Source: Azolla caroliniana
Taxonomy: Eukaryota > Polypodiophyta
DNA length: 64,000 bases
Assembly: GCA_043228905.1 (NCBI GenBank)
Contig: JBHGNT010000001.1
Coordinates: 20,708,001-20,772,000 of the forward strand
Reading direction: 5' to 3'
A program made the translations under genes and the position numbers. The notes beneath the pieces are model-generated. The model was given only the letters and a program-made list of their open reading frames with translations, was not told the DNA's origin and made no database searches. Shown piece by piece: positions 12,451 through 25,000 of the stretch; positions within the stretch are counted from its first letter, which is position 1; each line of letters opens with the position of its first letter.

Positions 12451-12849
12451 AGTGAAATAGATTGGTCGTCTCTAGACCTATACTCAGATATTGATACATA
12501 GAAAATACTACTATGATTAACAAGTACTGATGATTAACTATTCGTTATAATTAAGTAGCAGATATGGTATTTAGATGTTCGACACAGAATAGTTAGACAG
12601 TGAAACATAGAGTAGTCCACACACATATACACTAACTACTAAACTTAGATTAATCAAAATAGAACGATATGAATACAATGCTCTTGATCCTATTTTATAG
12701 GTAATCTGAGAGTCTTTTCCAAGAACATACACTTGGCTATTTGGCAAGATCCTACAACTAACTAACTCTTCTATTTCTAATTACTCTGTAAAAATACATA
12801 TTCGATTTGCCTTTTCACACTTGACCAACTCGACTCCAATTCTAACTCT
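12451..12849. other. AT-rich stretch without recognisable gene
   Basis: I see no coding frame, LTR ends or RNA gene here. It separates a minus-strand Gypsy gag relic from a plus-strand Copia tail and may be decayed repeat. Confidence 0.5.
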
Positions 12850-13467
12850 ACTCCGGGTATCCGACCGGCTACATCCATGCTCGCATGAAGCACATAGAAC
12901 TGCATTATCACTTTGCACGCAAGCGGCTCCTAAGTAGTGAGGTCAAATTATGGTATATTCGGACCAATCAGTAGGTTGCCGATATTTTCACCAAGGCCCT
13001 CAAACTGGACAAGTTGCATCACTTCTCAGGGATGCTTCGACTTCAACACCTCGATGTGTCGCACTTGAGGGGAAGAGTGGCCGGAACATTAGATGAGAAG
13101 AACAATAGTTATGATGACGAGCTAGAACAAGAGCCAGCCAAAGGCAAGAGGAGAGCCGAAGAAGAAGACAAATTCGAGACAACCGATTTGGTCAAGAGGA
13201 ATGATTCGGATGAGCCGAATTATATGAGTGCCAAGCAGACTAGAATTCAATTGAAAACAACGCCAACAAGGGACTATCAATGGGTCAGAGAGCACCAAAT
13301 CACAGACGCAAGAAGAAGGCCTAAGGAGTAGACAAGCGGACCAAACATGTGGAGGAACGTGGGACCGAACGGGTTGAGGAGCGCGATCCAAGAGGCAAGC
13401 TGGCAGAAGAAGTCAAGACGAAGAACCGGTAGAGCAGAAGGAACCTCAAGTTGAGCTTGAGGGGTGG
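12850..13467 (+). pseudogene. Copia RNase H tail and polypurine tract
   Basis: The frame reads MKHIELHYHFARKRLLSSEV and then VADIFTKALKLDKLHHFSGM (near 12960-13035), the conserved end of Copia RNase H. One stop (NQ*VADIF) breaks it. The open reading continues as a charged tail to a stop at 13329. A polypurine tract (GCTTGAGGGGTGG, 13455-13467) directly precedes an LTR. Everything upstream of RNase H is missing. Confidence 0.8.
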
Positions 13468-14146
13468 TGTTGAGAAGCAAGCTCAACATGGCCCAAATCG
13501 GTTGAAGAAGCCGAGAGCCGGATTAGCAATGAACCAGATCAGTGGTGAGCCGGATCGGCGGGGAGCTGGCAGGCTGTTAGAGGCCTACGCTCCTATTTTA
13601 GTAGATAGGAATATCATTAGGAGTTAGTGTCAAATGTTGTTCTGTGAGCATTAAAGTACTGATGGTACTTGTGGCAGCCCGTCGTCGAGGCTTGTATAAA
13701 AGTACTCACTGAGCACATTGTATGTACAAAGTGTTGATTATTTTGAAATTAAGTTTGCTAACTTCTGCTCTCTCTGTCTCTCTCTCGCTTACTGTGTATT
13801 TTCATATTCTTTGTGTTTTCTCTGTTGTCGTCCGGTTGTGTTTTGTTTTTAGCCTTCGCATGTAATCTTTACATCTACTCACCTTGTAGTTAGGGAAAAA
13901 AGCCCATTCATGTATAAATAGGAGGTACGGAGGAGATGATGCAAAATAAGATAACTTCTTTCTTCTTGCCCTAACTATGTAAATATTTCTCTCTGTGTAT
14001 ATTATATTCTTGATTCTACACATGTTCTCACGCTTACTCTATGCTTGTTGTTCCTTAACAAGATCAAACACATATTCTGCGTAACCTCACACTGTTGACC
14101 AGCAAACTACACAACAGTAGTCAACTAGACAATACTATTGTCAACA
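13468..14146 (+). repeat. 3' LTR of a truncated Copia
   Basis: It starts TGTTGAGAAGCAAGCTCAAC after the polypurine tract and probably ends TTGTCAACA at 14146, giving TGTTGA...TCAACA inverted ends. A possible TATA element lies in the TATAAAAG stretch near 13694. The right border is inferred from these ends, because no partner LTR is present. Confidence 0.65.
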
Positions 14147-14914
14147 AGGTTGTCGGCTTTGTCTCCCTCATCTTCAATTGAACAATTGATGAATAGAGAC
14201 GAGTTTGGAGGAGCCCAACTTCTTCTCATATATCAATTGAAGCTTCTCCCATAGGTCAAATGTAGGTGACTCTTTTGCCATGTTGAAGTAGATGTTTTCA
14301 GCCAGACGCATTCAGATGGTTGAACTCATGATATTGTCGAGCGACCGCATTCTTTGGATGTCATCATCAACAGTTTACTATTGTGCTTGATCGCCTCGAT
14401 CTGACATCCTATGATCAGCACATCCATCATCATCTCCTTGTATAGGCCAAAGTTTTTTTCATCAAACTTTCTAAGCTCGTAGCTTGTGCCAGATGTCGAG
14501 GCCATTGTTCTTCTAGAGGTTTTTGTCAGACTAATCTTTTCCTTCAATCTTCTTCCTCACCCAACTTGCTCTAATACCAATTGTTTACACCGGTATGTGC
14601 TTGGTTGCCTATTGGATGTAATTGGTTGATCTACTATAGTCAATTGTGGTGAAGTGTGTATTGGATCTTGGCATGGAGCGAGCAAGCATAGAGTAAGTGT
14701 GGGATTGTGTGTTTTGTTGATGCTACGAGTTATGTTCAATATGCATAGAGATACACATATATATAACAAAGAGAATATCTTGCATTAATCATCATCATCT
14801 TTGTACATGGAGGAATGCCTCCTATTTATACATGAGAGGACTCACTTAGCCCTAACTCGAAGGAGTGTTCACACTAGGACATACAATGGTGGGAGTAGGA
14901 CTTTTAGCCCAACA
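14147..14914 (-). mobile_element. Truncated Copia: 5' LTR plus gag start
   Basis: The LTR is 14582-14914 (plus strand TGTTTACACC...GCCCAACA). A mutated primer-binding site TGGTATTAGAG lies at 14569-14579. The gag starts at 14505 and reads MASTSGTSYELRKFDEKNFG, then degenerates into stops before 14147. It meets the neighbouring Copia LTR head-on at 14146/14147. Confidence 0.75.
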
Positions 14915-16480
14915 TATTGAAGCAGAATATGCTACTTTGTGTTATAGCCTTCGAATTTGTAAAGCAAGAGATATTAAAAGGTGATTCTCTTTTGGTTATC
15001 AAAGAAATTCAAGGCATGTGCAAATGTCAAAGTGATGGCTTACATACATTTTACAAGGAGGCACTTGCTTTAATTAAGTGTTTCCATAAAGTTCAAGTGA
15101 AACATGTAAGTAGTTTGGACAATAAAGAGGCAAATGCACTTGCTCAAAATCAATTAAAAATTTTGAAACTTGTGACAATATGTGTTTTGGAAGAGTGTAA
15201 AGATGTGACATCTCTTATCATGGAGGTATGTGAGTTTCTTAATGGTGTTGATTTGCCTAAAGGCTTAAATCCTATACTAAGAAAATGATTGGTGGTGAGA
15301 ACGTCTCAATATATGATGGTGGATAAGGACATATATCATATAGGCAAAGATGGTGTTTACGAAGTGTGCCTTTAAGGAGGAAATTGTGGAGATCTTACAA
15401 AAGATGCATGAGGAGGCTTGTGGAGGGCATTTTTCTCATGATATCATGTTAAGAAAATTTTGTTAATAGCTTTCACATGGCCTACTATCCGCAAAGATAT
15501 TCATGAATGGTGTTTGAGTCGTGTGATGCTTGGACCAAAAGGCGAGAAGGAGACATCTTCGAGTGGGGCCCTTTGCATGCTATTGTGGTTTTTGCTCCCT
15601 TGGAAAAATGGGGAATTGATGTTGTGGGTGCTCTTCCAAAAACCCAAAGTGGCAAAGAGTTCATGTTGGTAGCTACTAACTACATGACCAAGTGGGTGGA
15701 AGTGATGGCTATATCCTTAATTAAAAGGTCGTGGCTCAATTCATCTACCGTAATATTTGTACGAGATTTGATGTATCACTAGAAATTGTATCTAATCATG
15801 GTCCAAGTTTTCATGGTGAAATCTTGACTTCGTTATTGGAAAGTTTGAAGATCAAACATAGGTATATTATCCTCAAGTTAATGGAGCAGTCAAAAATGTA
15901 AATGCTACTTTGGTTAAAAATTGTCAAAAACTTGTAACAAATAGAATAAGAACATTGGATAAGTTCCTTGATGATGCTCTATGGGCATATCATTTATCAT
16001 ATAAGTCATCCACAGGTTTTACACCTTTCTTTTTAGTGTATGGACAAGAAGCTTTATTTCCGATTGAACTTCAAGTAACAAACAACCGACTTTTAAGAGC
16101 ATCTCTACACGATGAAAAATGTGTTGTGATGGATAAGTTGACACAAAACCATATTCTACAATATTCAAGAGAGGAAGCAATGGAACATTATATACAACAT
16201 GCATGGAGAAAGAGGAAGTATTAATATGAGAAAAAGACAAGAAAAAAGACTTTCCTGAAAGGATACTCAAGAAATCGATGATTGGGAACGAGAAGTGGAT
16301 TTATTCCCAAACATGTTCCCCAACAAATTCATGATCTTCCTTTGTTTGACAAAAGGGAAGATTGTAATATCATTGCCATGTTTTAAATTTTTGTTTCTGC
16401 AGGAGTGAGATTTTTTCCCACTGCTTATCAAGGGTTTTTTCTCACATACTAATTTGATATATTTTTTCTTGTATTTATAC
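14915..16480 (+). pseudogene. Ty3/Gypsy (Tat-like) RNase H-integrase relic
   Basis: The first block (about 14930-15160) carries KQEILKGDSLLVIKEIQGMC and VKHVSSLDNKEANALA, which resembles the extra archaeal-type RNase H of the Tat lineage. An integrase zinc finger region follows (HFSHDIMLRKF near 15430; WPTIRKDIHEWC). The integrase core reads LEKWGIDVVGALPKTQSGKE and LVATNYMTKWVE (15600-15700), and the tail TLDKFLDDALWAYHLSYKSS and FFLVYGQEALFPIELQV (15950-16080). Stops and frameshifts separate blocks. RT and protease are absent to the left, where a truncated Copia abuts. Confidence 0.8.
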
Positions 16481-17340
16481 TCTTTTGTCAATGGCCTACT
16501 GTAAGGCGAAAGATCTTTTTCCCTCATCTTTTTATTTTAGGCTCACCATAAATGGTTCGCTCAACAAGCAAGGGCTAAATGTGAAGTTAGTTTTTGTTCA
16601 TAAGAAAATATTGTTGCAAATATATTGGATGCTAAGATGTCTAAGAATAAAGCACGATATGAAAGGTTCTAGTATCATAACAATCAAAGAAGGACGGAAC
16701 GTGAAGGGATAAGGCTAGGGGCGTTTTTCAAAAGTAAAAAAAAAAGTAGAAAAAAGAAAGGCATGGATATGAAGATTTAGATAGATAAAAATGCTCATAA
16801 CTTCTTCATCTGATTTCCAAATTTTTAAACAAATGACGCATAAAAATCTGACAATGAGAGCTTTCCAAAAATATCTTGTATGACAAATTTGGGATTACAA
16901 AGAAGAAATAGTGATATAAAAAAAACATCTCACATAGAATCAAGTATTTATTTATTTTTAAAGCAAGAACAATGCAACCAAAAACCTATAAATAGAACGG
17001 TATTCTTAGCCAAAAGGGGGAAGGGAAAAAGAAGAATAGAAGATGGTGGAAAGAAGGAAAGGCAATTGTCATTCACAGTCATGGAAAGAAGAGAAGTTCT
17101 TTGTAGTTGTGTTTGTATTTTGAGTCTACGAAGTTTGTGTTGTTCCCCTAATAGTATAATACATATAACATTCTTTTTCCTTCCTCTTCTCGTCTCTATC
17201 TTTTCTCTATCTCTCTTCTTCACATATCCCCTTCTTCAAGAGGTTTTTCTTTGATTTGGTGATCGTGCCAAGCTTTTTGATTTGCTTTTTCAGTCAAAGG
17301 TGCTTGAAAAGCTAATAATCAAGTCTCGGTTAGGCATTCG
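16481..17340 (+). repeat. Probable 3' untranslated region and LTR of the Tat-like Gypsy
   Basis: AT-rich sequence downstream of the integrase relic with a TATA-like CCTATAAATAG near 16985 and a T-rich stretch near 17170-17260. I could not fix LTR ends, so this is an inference from position. The open frames here show no recognisable domains. Confidence 0.35.
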
Positions 17341-18865
17341 AGGTTCTCTAACCACAAGGGTAGGATGTCTTAGTCCCGTCATTCTTGGTCTACAATGGAT
17401 AGGCTAGAGACAAGGAATTCTACTGGGAAAATGACCTCTTGGTCGTAGATCAAATTCGAAAGGCATGTGTAGGGTTGCTTTCCACTTGTCCAATGCGACA
17501 TGGGTCGTACAGGAAACTTTTCCAATCTACTACCATGAACTCGCTAAGGATTTCTGTGCTTACTTCATTTAGGAAGTGAGACCCTTAGTTATTAATCAAC
17601 TCCAAAAGAAAACTAAACCACATGATGATATTTTTCTATAAGAATGTTGTGGTTGCGCGTGCATCTACGGTTTGGCATGTTTTTGCTTTGGCCCTCATTG
17701 TGGCGTAATCTCACTGTAGTGATATAGCGGTTAAGGTTTGAAGCCGGATTGATCATGCCGATAAAATCAATGCCCCATTTCTTGAAGGGTTGTCAAGCCA
17801 CTACAAGATGAAGGTGTTTGAAATCCACCTCCAATGGGTGTTTATGTCATTGACATTCATCACATATTTTTACATATTCGTATGGATCTACGAAGAGGGT
17901 GGGCCAGCAAAGACCAACAGGGAGGATTTCACGAATTGTAGTTTTGTGGTTGAAATGGCCACTGTCGACGCCACAATGCAACTATGACGTCTTTGTCAAT
18001 GACACATTGCCTGAGAATGTCATCAGTCCCTCAACAATATGAAGTGCCTATAATCGTGGTGAAAGGTCCACACTTTCATAGAAGTGCTTGGCATGTGGAC
18101 GACTTAGTTGTTTTATATAATGTCCTTTCTTTGAGTACTCCAATGATGTTTGGTGCCCAAATGGGCATGACATCAATAGTGAAGAGGGCACCATGTGGTG
18201 TTTCATCTTCGACATCTAGAGCCTCTTTACTTCTTGGTATTCATGAGAAATGGTTGGCAAGGACATGGTCTTTGCCTTTCCATACTATGACCTTGAAATC
18301 AAACTCCAGGACAATGGCAATCCATCGTGAAATTCATCCCATAGCATGGGTTTTGTTATGAGGTATAGTACGTCTTGATGGTCGACATCAAAGCAAAAGT
18401 GGCAAGCCAACAAGCCAAGGTCGTGGACTAGTTTTGGTCCACCACCTTGAGTTGATGGTTGGCAAATGTGAGAGGGAAATCAAGAGCACCTTCCCTAGGT
18501 TGGGCTAACACCACCCCTTACGGCGAAGGTGGAGGCATGTGTGTGTACTTAGAACTCTTTATCCCATTTCGGCGACCGAACGATTAGTGTCTTTGTTAGG
18601 CATTCTTTGAGTTGGTCGAATGCTTGGGTGCACTCCATGTGTATTTCTTTAATAACATGTAGAGGGGTCAAGCTTTCTCGATGAATATCTTGATGTAGAG
18701 TTGGTAGTATTCTACGTATCCCTTGAATCCTTGTAGTTGTTTTTCATTCGTGGGGTGTGGCATGTTGAGTATAAGCTTAACTTTTGCCTCATCTATAGAG
18801 ATGCCATCTTTTGATACTACACGGCCGAGGATAAGCTATGTTTGACCCAAAACTAGCACTTGAGG
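17341..18865 (-). pseudogene. Ty3/Gypsy RT-RNase H-integrase relic, minus strand
   Basis: Reading leftward: RT end (ILGRVVSKDGISIDEAKV, LNMPHPTNEKQLQGFKGY, 18850-18660), an RNase H region with many stops (KVVDQN and similar near 18420), a segment with LANHFSRIPRSKEALDVEDE (near 18250), and integrase (QPFKKWGIDFIGMINPAS near 17750). The frame changes often. It probably belongs with the minus-strand gag piece at 19800-20330, because order and strand agree. Confidence 0.75.
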
Positions 18866-19603
18866 GGGTTAAGAGAGAGTTTTTTTTTCCATAAAAAATA
18901 TGCTCCATTGGTATTAAAATTAAAAATGCAGGCAGTATACAAATAGTACATAATATTTTCCCTCACCACAAGTCTATATCATCAAAGAAAGGACCAAATA
19001 TAAGCGATGTCATTTGGCAAGATAAGGCTATTAATTATAATCCATGAAAACAACTCTCAGCCTTTGCCAATAACATCTTTTATACAACAAGCTAGTATAC
19101 CACACAAAAAGGGGATAGAATCGGGGACCATACAATCAATCTCCAACATGTGAAAACAGTTAATGATACATCGAAATATCCATGTTCTATAAGCTCTATC
19201 ACCATTGCATTCCATGAGACCACGTTTGTAGTTCGAAGCTTCTGAAACACATCTTCCATTGCCCCTTATCGGGGTCTCTTAAAAACTTCATGTTGTAGAC
19301 AAAATTGGTCGAACGTGGTTCCGCATATACTAAAGCTCTTCACCTGGCTGTCCACCCTAGTTGGTAATCTAAAAACTCCAAGTTTGCCTTTGGTTGCTCT
19401 ATACTAAAGCTCTTCATCATATAACTACAAAGACTGAGAATTGATACCCCCAACAATCCTCAAATGTTGTGCACAATAACTGGAGGTGAACATATGTTTT
19501 TTATTAGTACCTATATGTGTACATAAATATACATATATTTGCAGAAAATTTGTATATAAATGACTTCGTCTAATATGGTGCAGAACCTTATAATTTTACT
19601 AAT
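18866..19603. other. AT-rich stretch without recognisable gene
   Basis: No coding frame, RNA gene or clear LTR seen. It lies between Gypsy pol and gag pieces on the same strand and may be decayed internal or LTR sequence. A short duplication of ACTAAAGCTCTTCA occurs near 19330 and 19403. Confidence 0.4.
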
Positions 19604-20550
19604 ATATTGTGGTGTCCCTTTGGTGCAAGTGCATGTCTTCGTGTTGTGGTGTACATGTGTTCCTTTGTGCCATCCTTTTAGCAGGCATGTAACTAAGCCA
19701 ACCCAAATGAGTACTTTATATCTACTATAAATTGAGCAAGAAGTAAGAAGCTAGGGAAGCTGGTTTTGATTTAAGCGAACGCCAAATTGGCTCACTAGTT
19801 CATGTGCTTGCCGCTACAACATCTCGAGTTGTTGCAACACCATCTGGGCTGAATTTTGATGGGAGAAGTTTTGCACGAGGAGATCATGGACGATCACCCA
19901 GTTCTCTGTCACTTCGCTTGCTTTGTTGTACATACCAGGTGGTAGCGACATTTTTTAGTAGGGTGCGAACTTTCAAGGCTTTGCGTAGTCGAACCATTGG
20001 TGGTAACTGAAGATCATTTCAAAGTGGTCTATCCAAGCTAATACATCCTCAAAGGGCATGCCGGAGAAGGACTTCCAGCAGACCTTGGCATTTGGTCGAT
20101 CTTTAGACCGTTCGAAGTTAGCGGAGAGGAAGGAGAGTATAGCGTGATTCATGTGGCTGATTTGAAGCATGGCATTCGAGAGGACTTGCAAGAGGTGCTC
20201 CATTTAGAAGGGAGGTGGTTGCTCATGAGGTTGTGGGAACTCAGGATGCATAGGGGTATCGACTTTAGAGGAGACAAGAGGGAGTTGGGACACCGTGAAC
20301 GAGGTAGTGCGCTAGCGACTATGATTTACCCCGCTTCTTCACCAATATGTGAAATGCACATAAAGAGAATCAAAATCAACCTTCCTAGCTTCTTGCTTCT
20401 TGCTCAATTTATAGTAAATACAAAGGTACCCATTTGGGTTGGCTTAGCTACATGTGTGCTAAAAGAGTGACACAAAGGAACACATGTGCAATGTGCACCA
20501 CAATATGAAGACATGCACTTGCACCAAAGGGACGCCACAATATAAATAGG
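19604..20550. repeat. Imperfect inverted repeat (about 170-bp arms) around a gag fragment
   Basis: The plus strand at 19604-19771 (GTGTCCCTTTGGTGCAAGTG ... GAAGCTAGGGAAG) is the reverse complement, with scattered differences, of 20367-20550 (CTTCCTAGCTTCTTGC ... CACTTGCACCAAAGGGA). The arms enclose a loop of about 595 bp holding a minus-strand Gypsy gag piece. The right arm sits where the 5' LTR of that element would be, so both arms are probably LTR fragments in opposite orientation. Confidence 0.8.
19800..20330 (-). pseudogene. Ty3/Gypsy gag fragment
   Basis: The minus strand reads AKVCWKSFSGMPFEDVLAWI and DHFEMIFSYHQW (about 20100-20000), a capsid-type gag pattern, followed by stops and frameshifts down to about 19800. 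It lies inside the inverted repeat and is probably the gag of the minus-strand pol relic at 17341-18865. Confidence 0.7.
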
Positions 20551-20555
20551 CATCT

Positions 20556-21043
20556 ACCATTGTGCAATTCAAATTATATATGTATTCAATTCTCATTCAT
20601 ATAACTCTGATCTATTGAAAATAAAATAACAGTGAAGGCTCTTATATTATAGATCATACAAAACGTAATCCACCAATTGGTGAGATTGATCTATTGCTCT
20701 AGCAAATGCTAGTTATAAAGAAAATATCATGAAAATTTATGGCATTCCATAACATAGAATTTTGTGCATTTCTCTATCCATAATATTCAATGGATACATT
20801 TTTCAATCACAAGCTCCTAATAAGCTAATTAACCTCCACCTAAGGGAGGACATTTCCAATAGTGGCTTTTTTGCTTCTCATACATGTTCCCAATAAATAC
20901 ATGTTTATCTAAATACTTCTCACACTAAACCAAAGTACTCTTCAGCATCTAACAATTTATACGTTTAGTTTAGGGTGTGAATGCACGAGTGAGATACTTC
21001 TTTTCGTAGGTAGTTAATTTAATATTAACAAATGCAAGTTGAT
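20556..21043. other. Intergenic AT-rich stretch
   Basis: No gene recognised. If the candidate ninth exon of the DUF616 gene is real, this is its 3' flank and may hold the 3' UTR. Confidence 0.4.
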
Positions 21044-21157
21044 TTATTGGTTCTTGACCTCCCACTTGTTAACCAAATCCTCAATGATAGCATGCCACAA
21101 GCCTCCTAACAAAAAAATTCTCCGGACACACTTAGTTCTCCCTATAACCAACTGTTG
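21044..21157 (-). CDS. Candidate last exon of the DUF616 gene
   Basis: A minus-strand acceptor (TTAATACAG at the 21158 side, with a branch-point-like TTCTAAT upstream) opens a phase-0 frame of 37 codons (QQLVIGRTKCVRRIF..., ending VNKWEVKNQ) to a TAA at 21044-21046. Phase fits exon 8. I cannot match this peptide to the family C-terminus, which often continues with a Tyr-His-Arg motif after VVQ, so the call rests on splice signals alone. Confidence 0.3.
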   Translation of the reverse strand, partial: QQLVIGRTKCVRRIFLLGGLWHAIIEDLVNKWEVKNQ

Positions 21158-22067
21158 CTGTATTAAGAATTAGAACAAATTTCTTCGTAGATTATGAATG
21201 AAAATGGTAAGACATACAACTAGTTCTGGTAACCTCTAGACTTTGTGAGCTTGTCACAAATAATATGGTAAGAAGAATGGCCCGGTCCTCCAAATATTAC
21301 AACAATTCAACTTCTCCACTTGTTAATAACCATCATTACTGAAGTCATCAAAATAATGGCTGCATATAACCAAAAGTAGGAAATGGAAATAAAAGTATGT
21401 ACATATTGACCCAAAAGTCGAAGTGGTCTTTCACAAATACAAAATTTGAAATACCAACTCATATTATACAGAACGTTTAGCATGAGGGAATGCATGCCTT
21501 ATTTTCTTTTCTATTTAGTTTATCTATATAATACAAAAAAATACCAATAAATTAATGCAGAGATGGGTTTTCCCTACTAAAAGAATTAGTGCGCTCTATT
21601 AAAAGAAGACTCGCACCCTTATCTCCTATATGTGCATAAATATATATGTAGTTTTTGAGACTTCCTTTTGAGGAGAGAAATGAGCAAAAACTGGAAACCA
21701 CATTTGACGCTACTGTGAGTTGGTGTAGCAATATTGCTTTTTTGTTCAAGCTATTCATTATCTTCATACAGGTGTTGCCTTGTATTTGCCTCTACTTTCC
21801 GAGGTTCTTTTCACGTCCGTTTGTACATTTGGAAAGATCATTTCTTGAGGCTTTGGAGGGAGCCGAGACATCAAATTTGAATACGATGAAATTTTATTGG
21901 TTTGTACAACACTTGGTTGTTGAACTTTTCTCATCGCTAATAAGTCCTTGTGGTAAGTCTACATGCATTAAACAAATCAACAAACGATCCTGGGTTAATT
22001 TATTACACACGTACTAGAGATACTACCAAGTATCAAAATATACACATACACAGTTCCATGTACACAC

Positions 22068-25000
22068 CTGAACCACAAAGTTCCGTCTCTCACAATCGAG
22101 AAACATACTGAAACCCCAGTCAACATTTTCTGTTAGTTTGTTGCGTACAATTGCAAAGCTGAGCTGGTCCCGTGAAGTGAACCGATCGACTTCATTGAAC
22201 CAAAGGCATGTAAACAAATTTGTTATCAGGTTGTGCTCACGTATGATAACACAGCCCTCAGGAACATCTATTTCCACAAAAAGATAACAAGAAAAAGGGT
22301 CAGATTTCCTCCTACAGTTAATAGAAACATCCTAAACCCATACATTCAGAAAAGAAAGGCACCACTTCATGATTAGCACTAAATCCCTAGAATTCCTCTG
22401 GAACATCTACCAATAAAACAAGATGAAAAGGATGAGATTTCCTAATACATGCTATTACAGTTATAAACATCCAAACTAAAAGTGACCTATTATTTCTGAC
22501 TAGGACCCGAACCATAAATGATCCCTCGAGAGCATCTACAAAGAATGATAGCAAGTTCAGAACCTTCTCAATGAACACTAAATTCCAAAAGCAAGATATT
22601 ATGTTATAACTACCTCCAAACACTAAACCCTTCATTCAAACAGCAAGCTTTTATTTAACGAGTCAAGACTAACAATTGGCAACCGTTCGGTTTGAACCGA
22701 ACCGAACCGAACCGCAAAACCACGGCTTAACAGCTTAACGGTTTTAGTGGTTTAATGGTTTAACGGTTTGGATTTTTACCTAATGGTTCAGTTGAAAACT
22801 GAAACCAAACCACAAAACCGCGATTTTAGCGGTTTAATGGTTTAAAGGTTTGGATTTTTACCTAACGGTTCAGTTTAAATGGCTTCGTGGTTCGGTTCGG
22901 TTAGGGTTTCAAAAATTTTAAACGGTTCGGTTTGGACACTCTCAAAACGTTGCCGATTGTTAGTCAAGACTGATTCCAAAACCTAACCCCTACGTTCGAA
23001 AAAAGACTAAAGTTTCAAACTCGAAAGTTTACCGCTAGGAAACGGTGATGCTGATGGATCAAAATGTTTGATTCCTTCTGTCTTGTAGAAGTCTATTTGG
23101 GCATCAATCGAAGCATTAGAGTATTTTCCAGCAGCCTTATTGGCTTCTGCTTCGGCGAAAACATCAAATCTTCTGTAGTGCTGTGAGATTGCAAATGTTC
23201 TATTCCGTCTCCAGAGAAACCTGCAACAAAAAATAGTAAAAAATTGCACGTATGTTTTTGTTTTTAGTTCTATTTTGAAGCTATTTTCTGTCCACCATTA
23301 AAACTGGCCCAAAATAGAGCTCCACTCCAATGCCTCATTCATACATAAACAAGAAAGCATCACAACTCAGGATATATAAAATTTACCATGTTGCGAGATT
23401 ATTGAGCTTTGTCACTAATATGGAACATTTTACCATTAAAAGTAATCATCATCTTTCAAAATGTCAGGACTAAAGTGCATCATGCAAGATCACCAAATTT
23501 CCTTACAAATCAAAATATATGCTAGGCTTCCAAGTTTTATGAGCAAGAGAGTTTTGAGATCAGAATATGACCTCCAGGACTAGAGTGAAACATTTGCAGT
23601 GTGAGTTGATCAACTACTGTTTGGTGTTCAAGAGTTTTACTGATGAACATTGCAATTGACAGTAGGGCATACTAGTTTGTGATACTGAAACATCTAGAAG
23701 TGAAACAAATCCAAGCATAATTTCATATGTTTAAAACTTCATAGAAAAACATTATGGCATCCATACTCGAGTACAAGGAGAATTCGTGTAAACCAATCTT
23801 ATTTTCTACTATTATTGAATGCATGAACCAACCCATTAAGTTTCCAACTCTTTTCCGAAGTGTTTTTCAATGGATAATTATGGAATTAACTCGAGCATTC
23901 AATATGTGTACCCCTCTTGAGAACAGTATACAAGTGCTATATAATATATATCTATATAAATATATGTAATGTACGTATGTGTATATATATGTATATGTAT
24001 AGATGTATAGATGTATGTATATGTATATGTATATACATATATCTAGATATACATATGTGTGCTTTTCTACATTATCACTTGTATACAGTTATTGGGAGGG
24101 CTACACATATCAATCTTACAGTCAATTCCAAAATCATTAATAGAAAGCCAAACATTCATAAGAAACATTCCAGTTAGCAATTACTGTAAAGTGATTACAG
24201 GGAAGAAAAATAATATAAAGGTAAATTCATCAAGATACCCATTGGCATCTCACTATTTTCAAGAATACCCCTGATACTCCCAAATGTACCCATTTCCATC
24301 TAGCTATTTTCAAATTTCCAAGAATACCCCTGATTTTTCAGAATCTTGAAAATACCAATTTGTAATTTCGATCTTTATTATCTCTACAATTTCAAGCAAG
24401 AGTGATGGGATTTCAGGCATTTCAAGGAAAATGAAAGATCTTTCGGCAATGTTCCCAAAAGTACCCCAGTATTTTCAAATTTCCAGATATAACCCTCATT
24501 TTTCAGAATCTTGAAAATACCAACTTATAATTTCCCTCTCTACAATCACTACAATTTAAAGAGAGGGATATTTCAGGAATTTCATGGAAAATGAGAGAAC
24601 CTTTGGGAAATCTCCCAGCACAAGGCATTGAAATCTAACAAAACTTGTCCCATCCCACCAGGTTTCACCTCCTCTTGGAATATGGACTCTCCATTATCTC
24701 TCTGGCTAACGGTGGCCCTTGAAAACTATATATAGGGTTGCCTTCCACGCCTCCTTTTATGATTTTGAGCTGCCACATTGGTCATGTGTCCACACATGTA
24801 TCCTGTCAGCCGAACATCCATCACAATCATGTCCGTAAGGCCTAAGCTAGATCTCCATAGCCACATTCACACATGTCTGTCTGTCACATTCACATATTCC
24901 TCCTAATAGTTCTTCTTCAGAGTTTTATAGGGATATCTTTCTTAGCTGTTCACACTGTCCAAGTGACCAAACTGCCTACTTTAATAAACTGATGTCCAGA

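Noticed and set aside
13014-13331. Separate charged protein downstream of Copia RNase H
   Set aside because: It continues the Copia frame after RNase H and ends before the polypurine tract. Likely read-through of decayed sequence.
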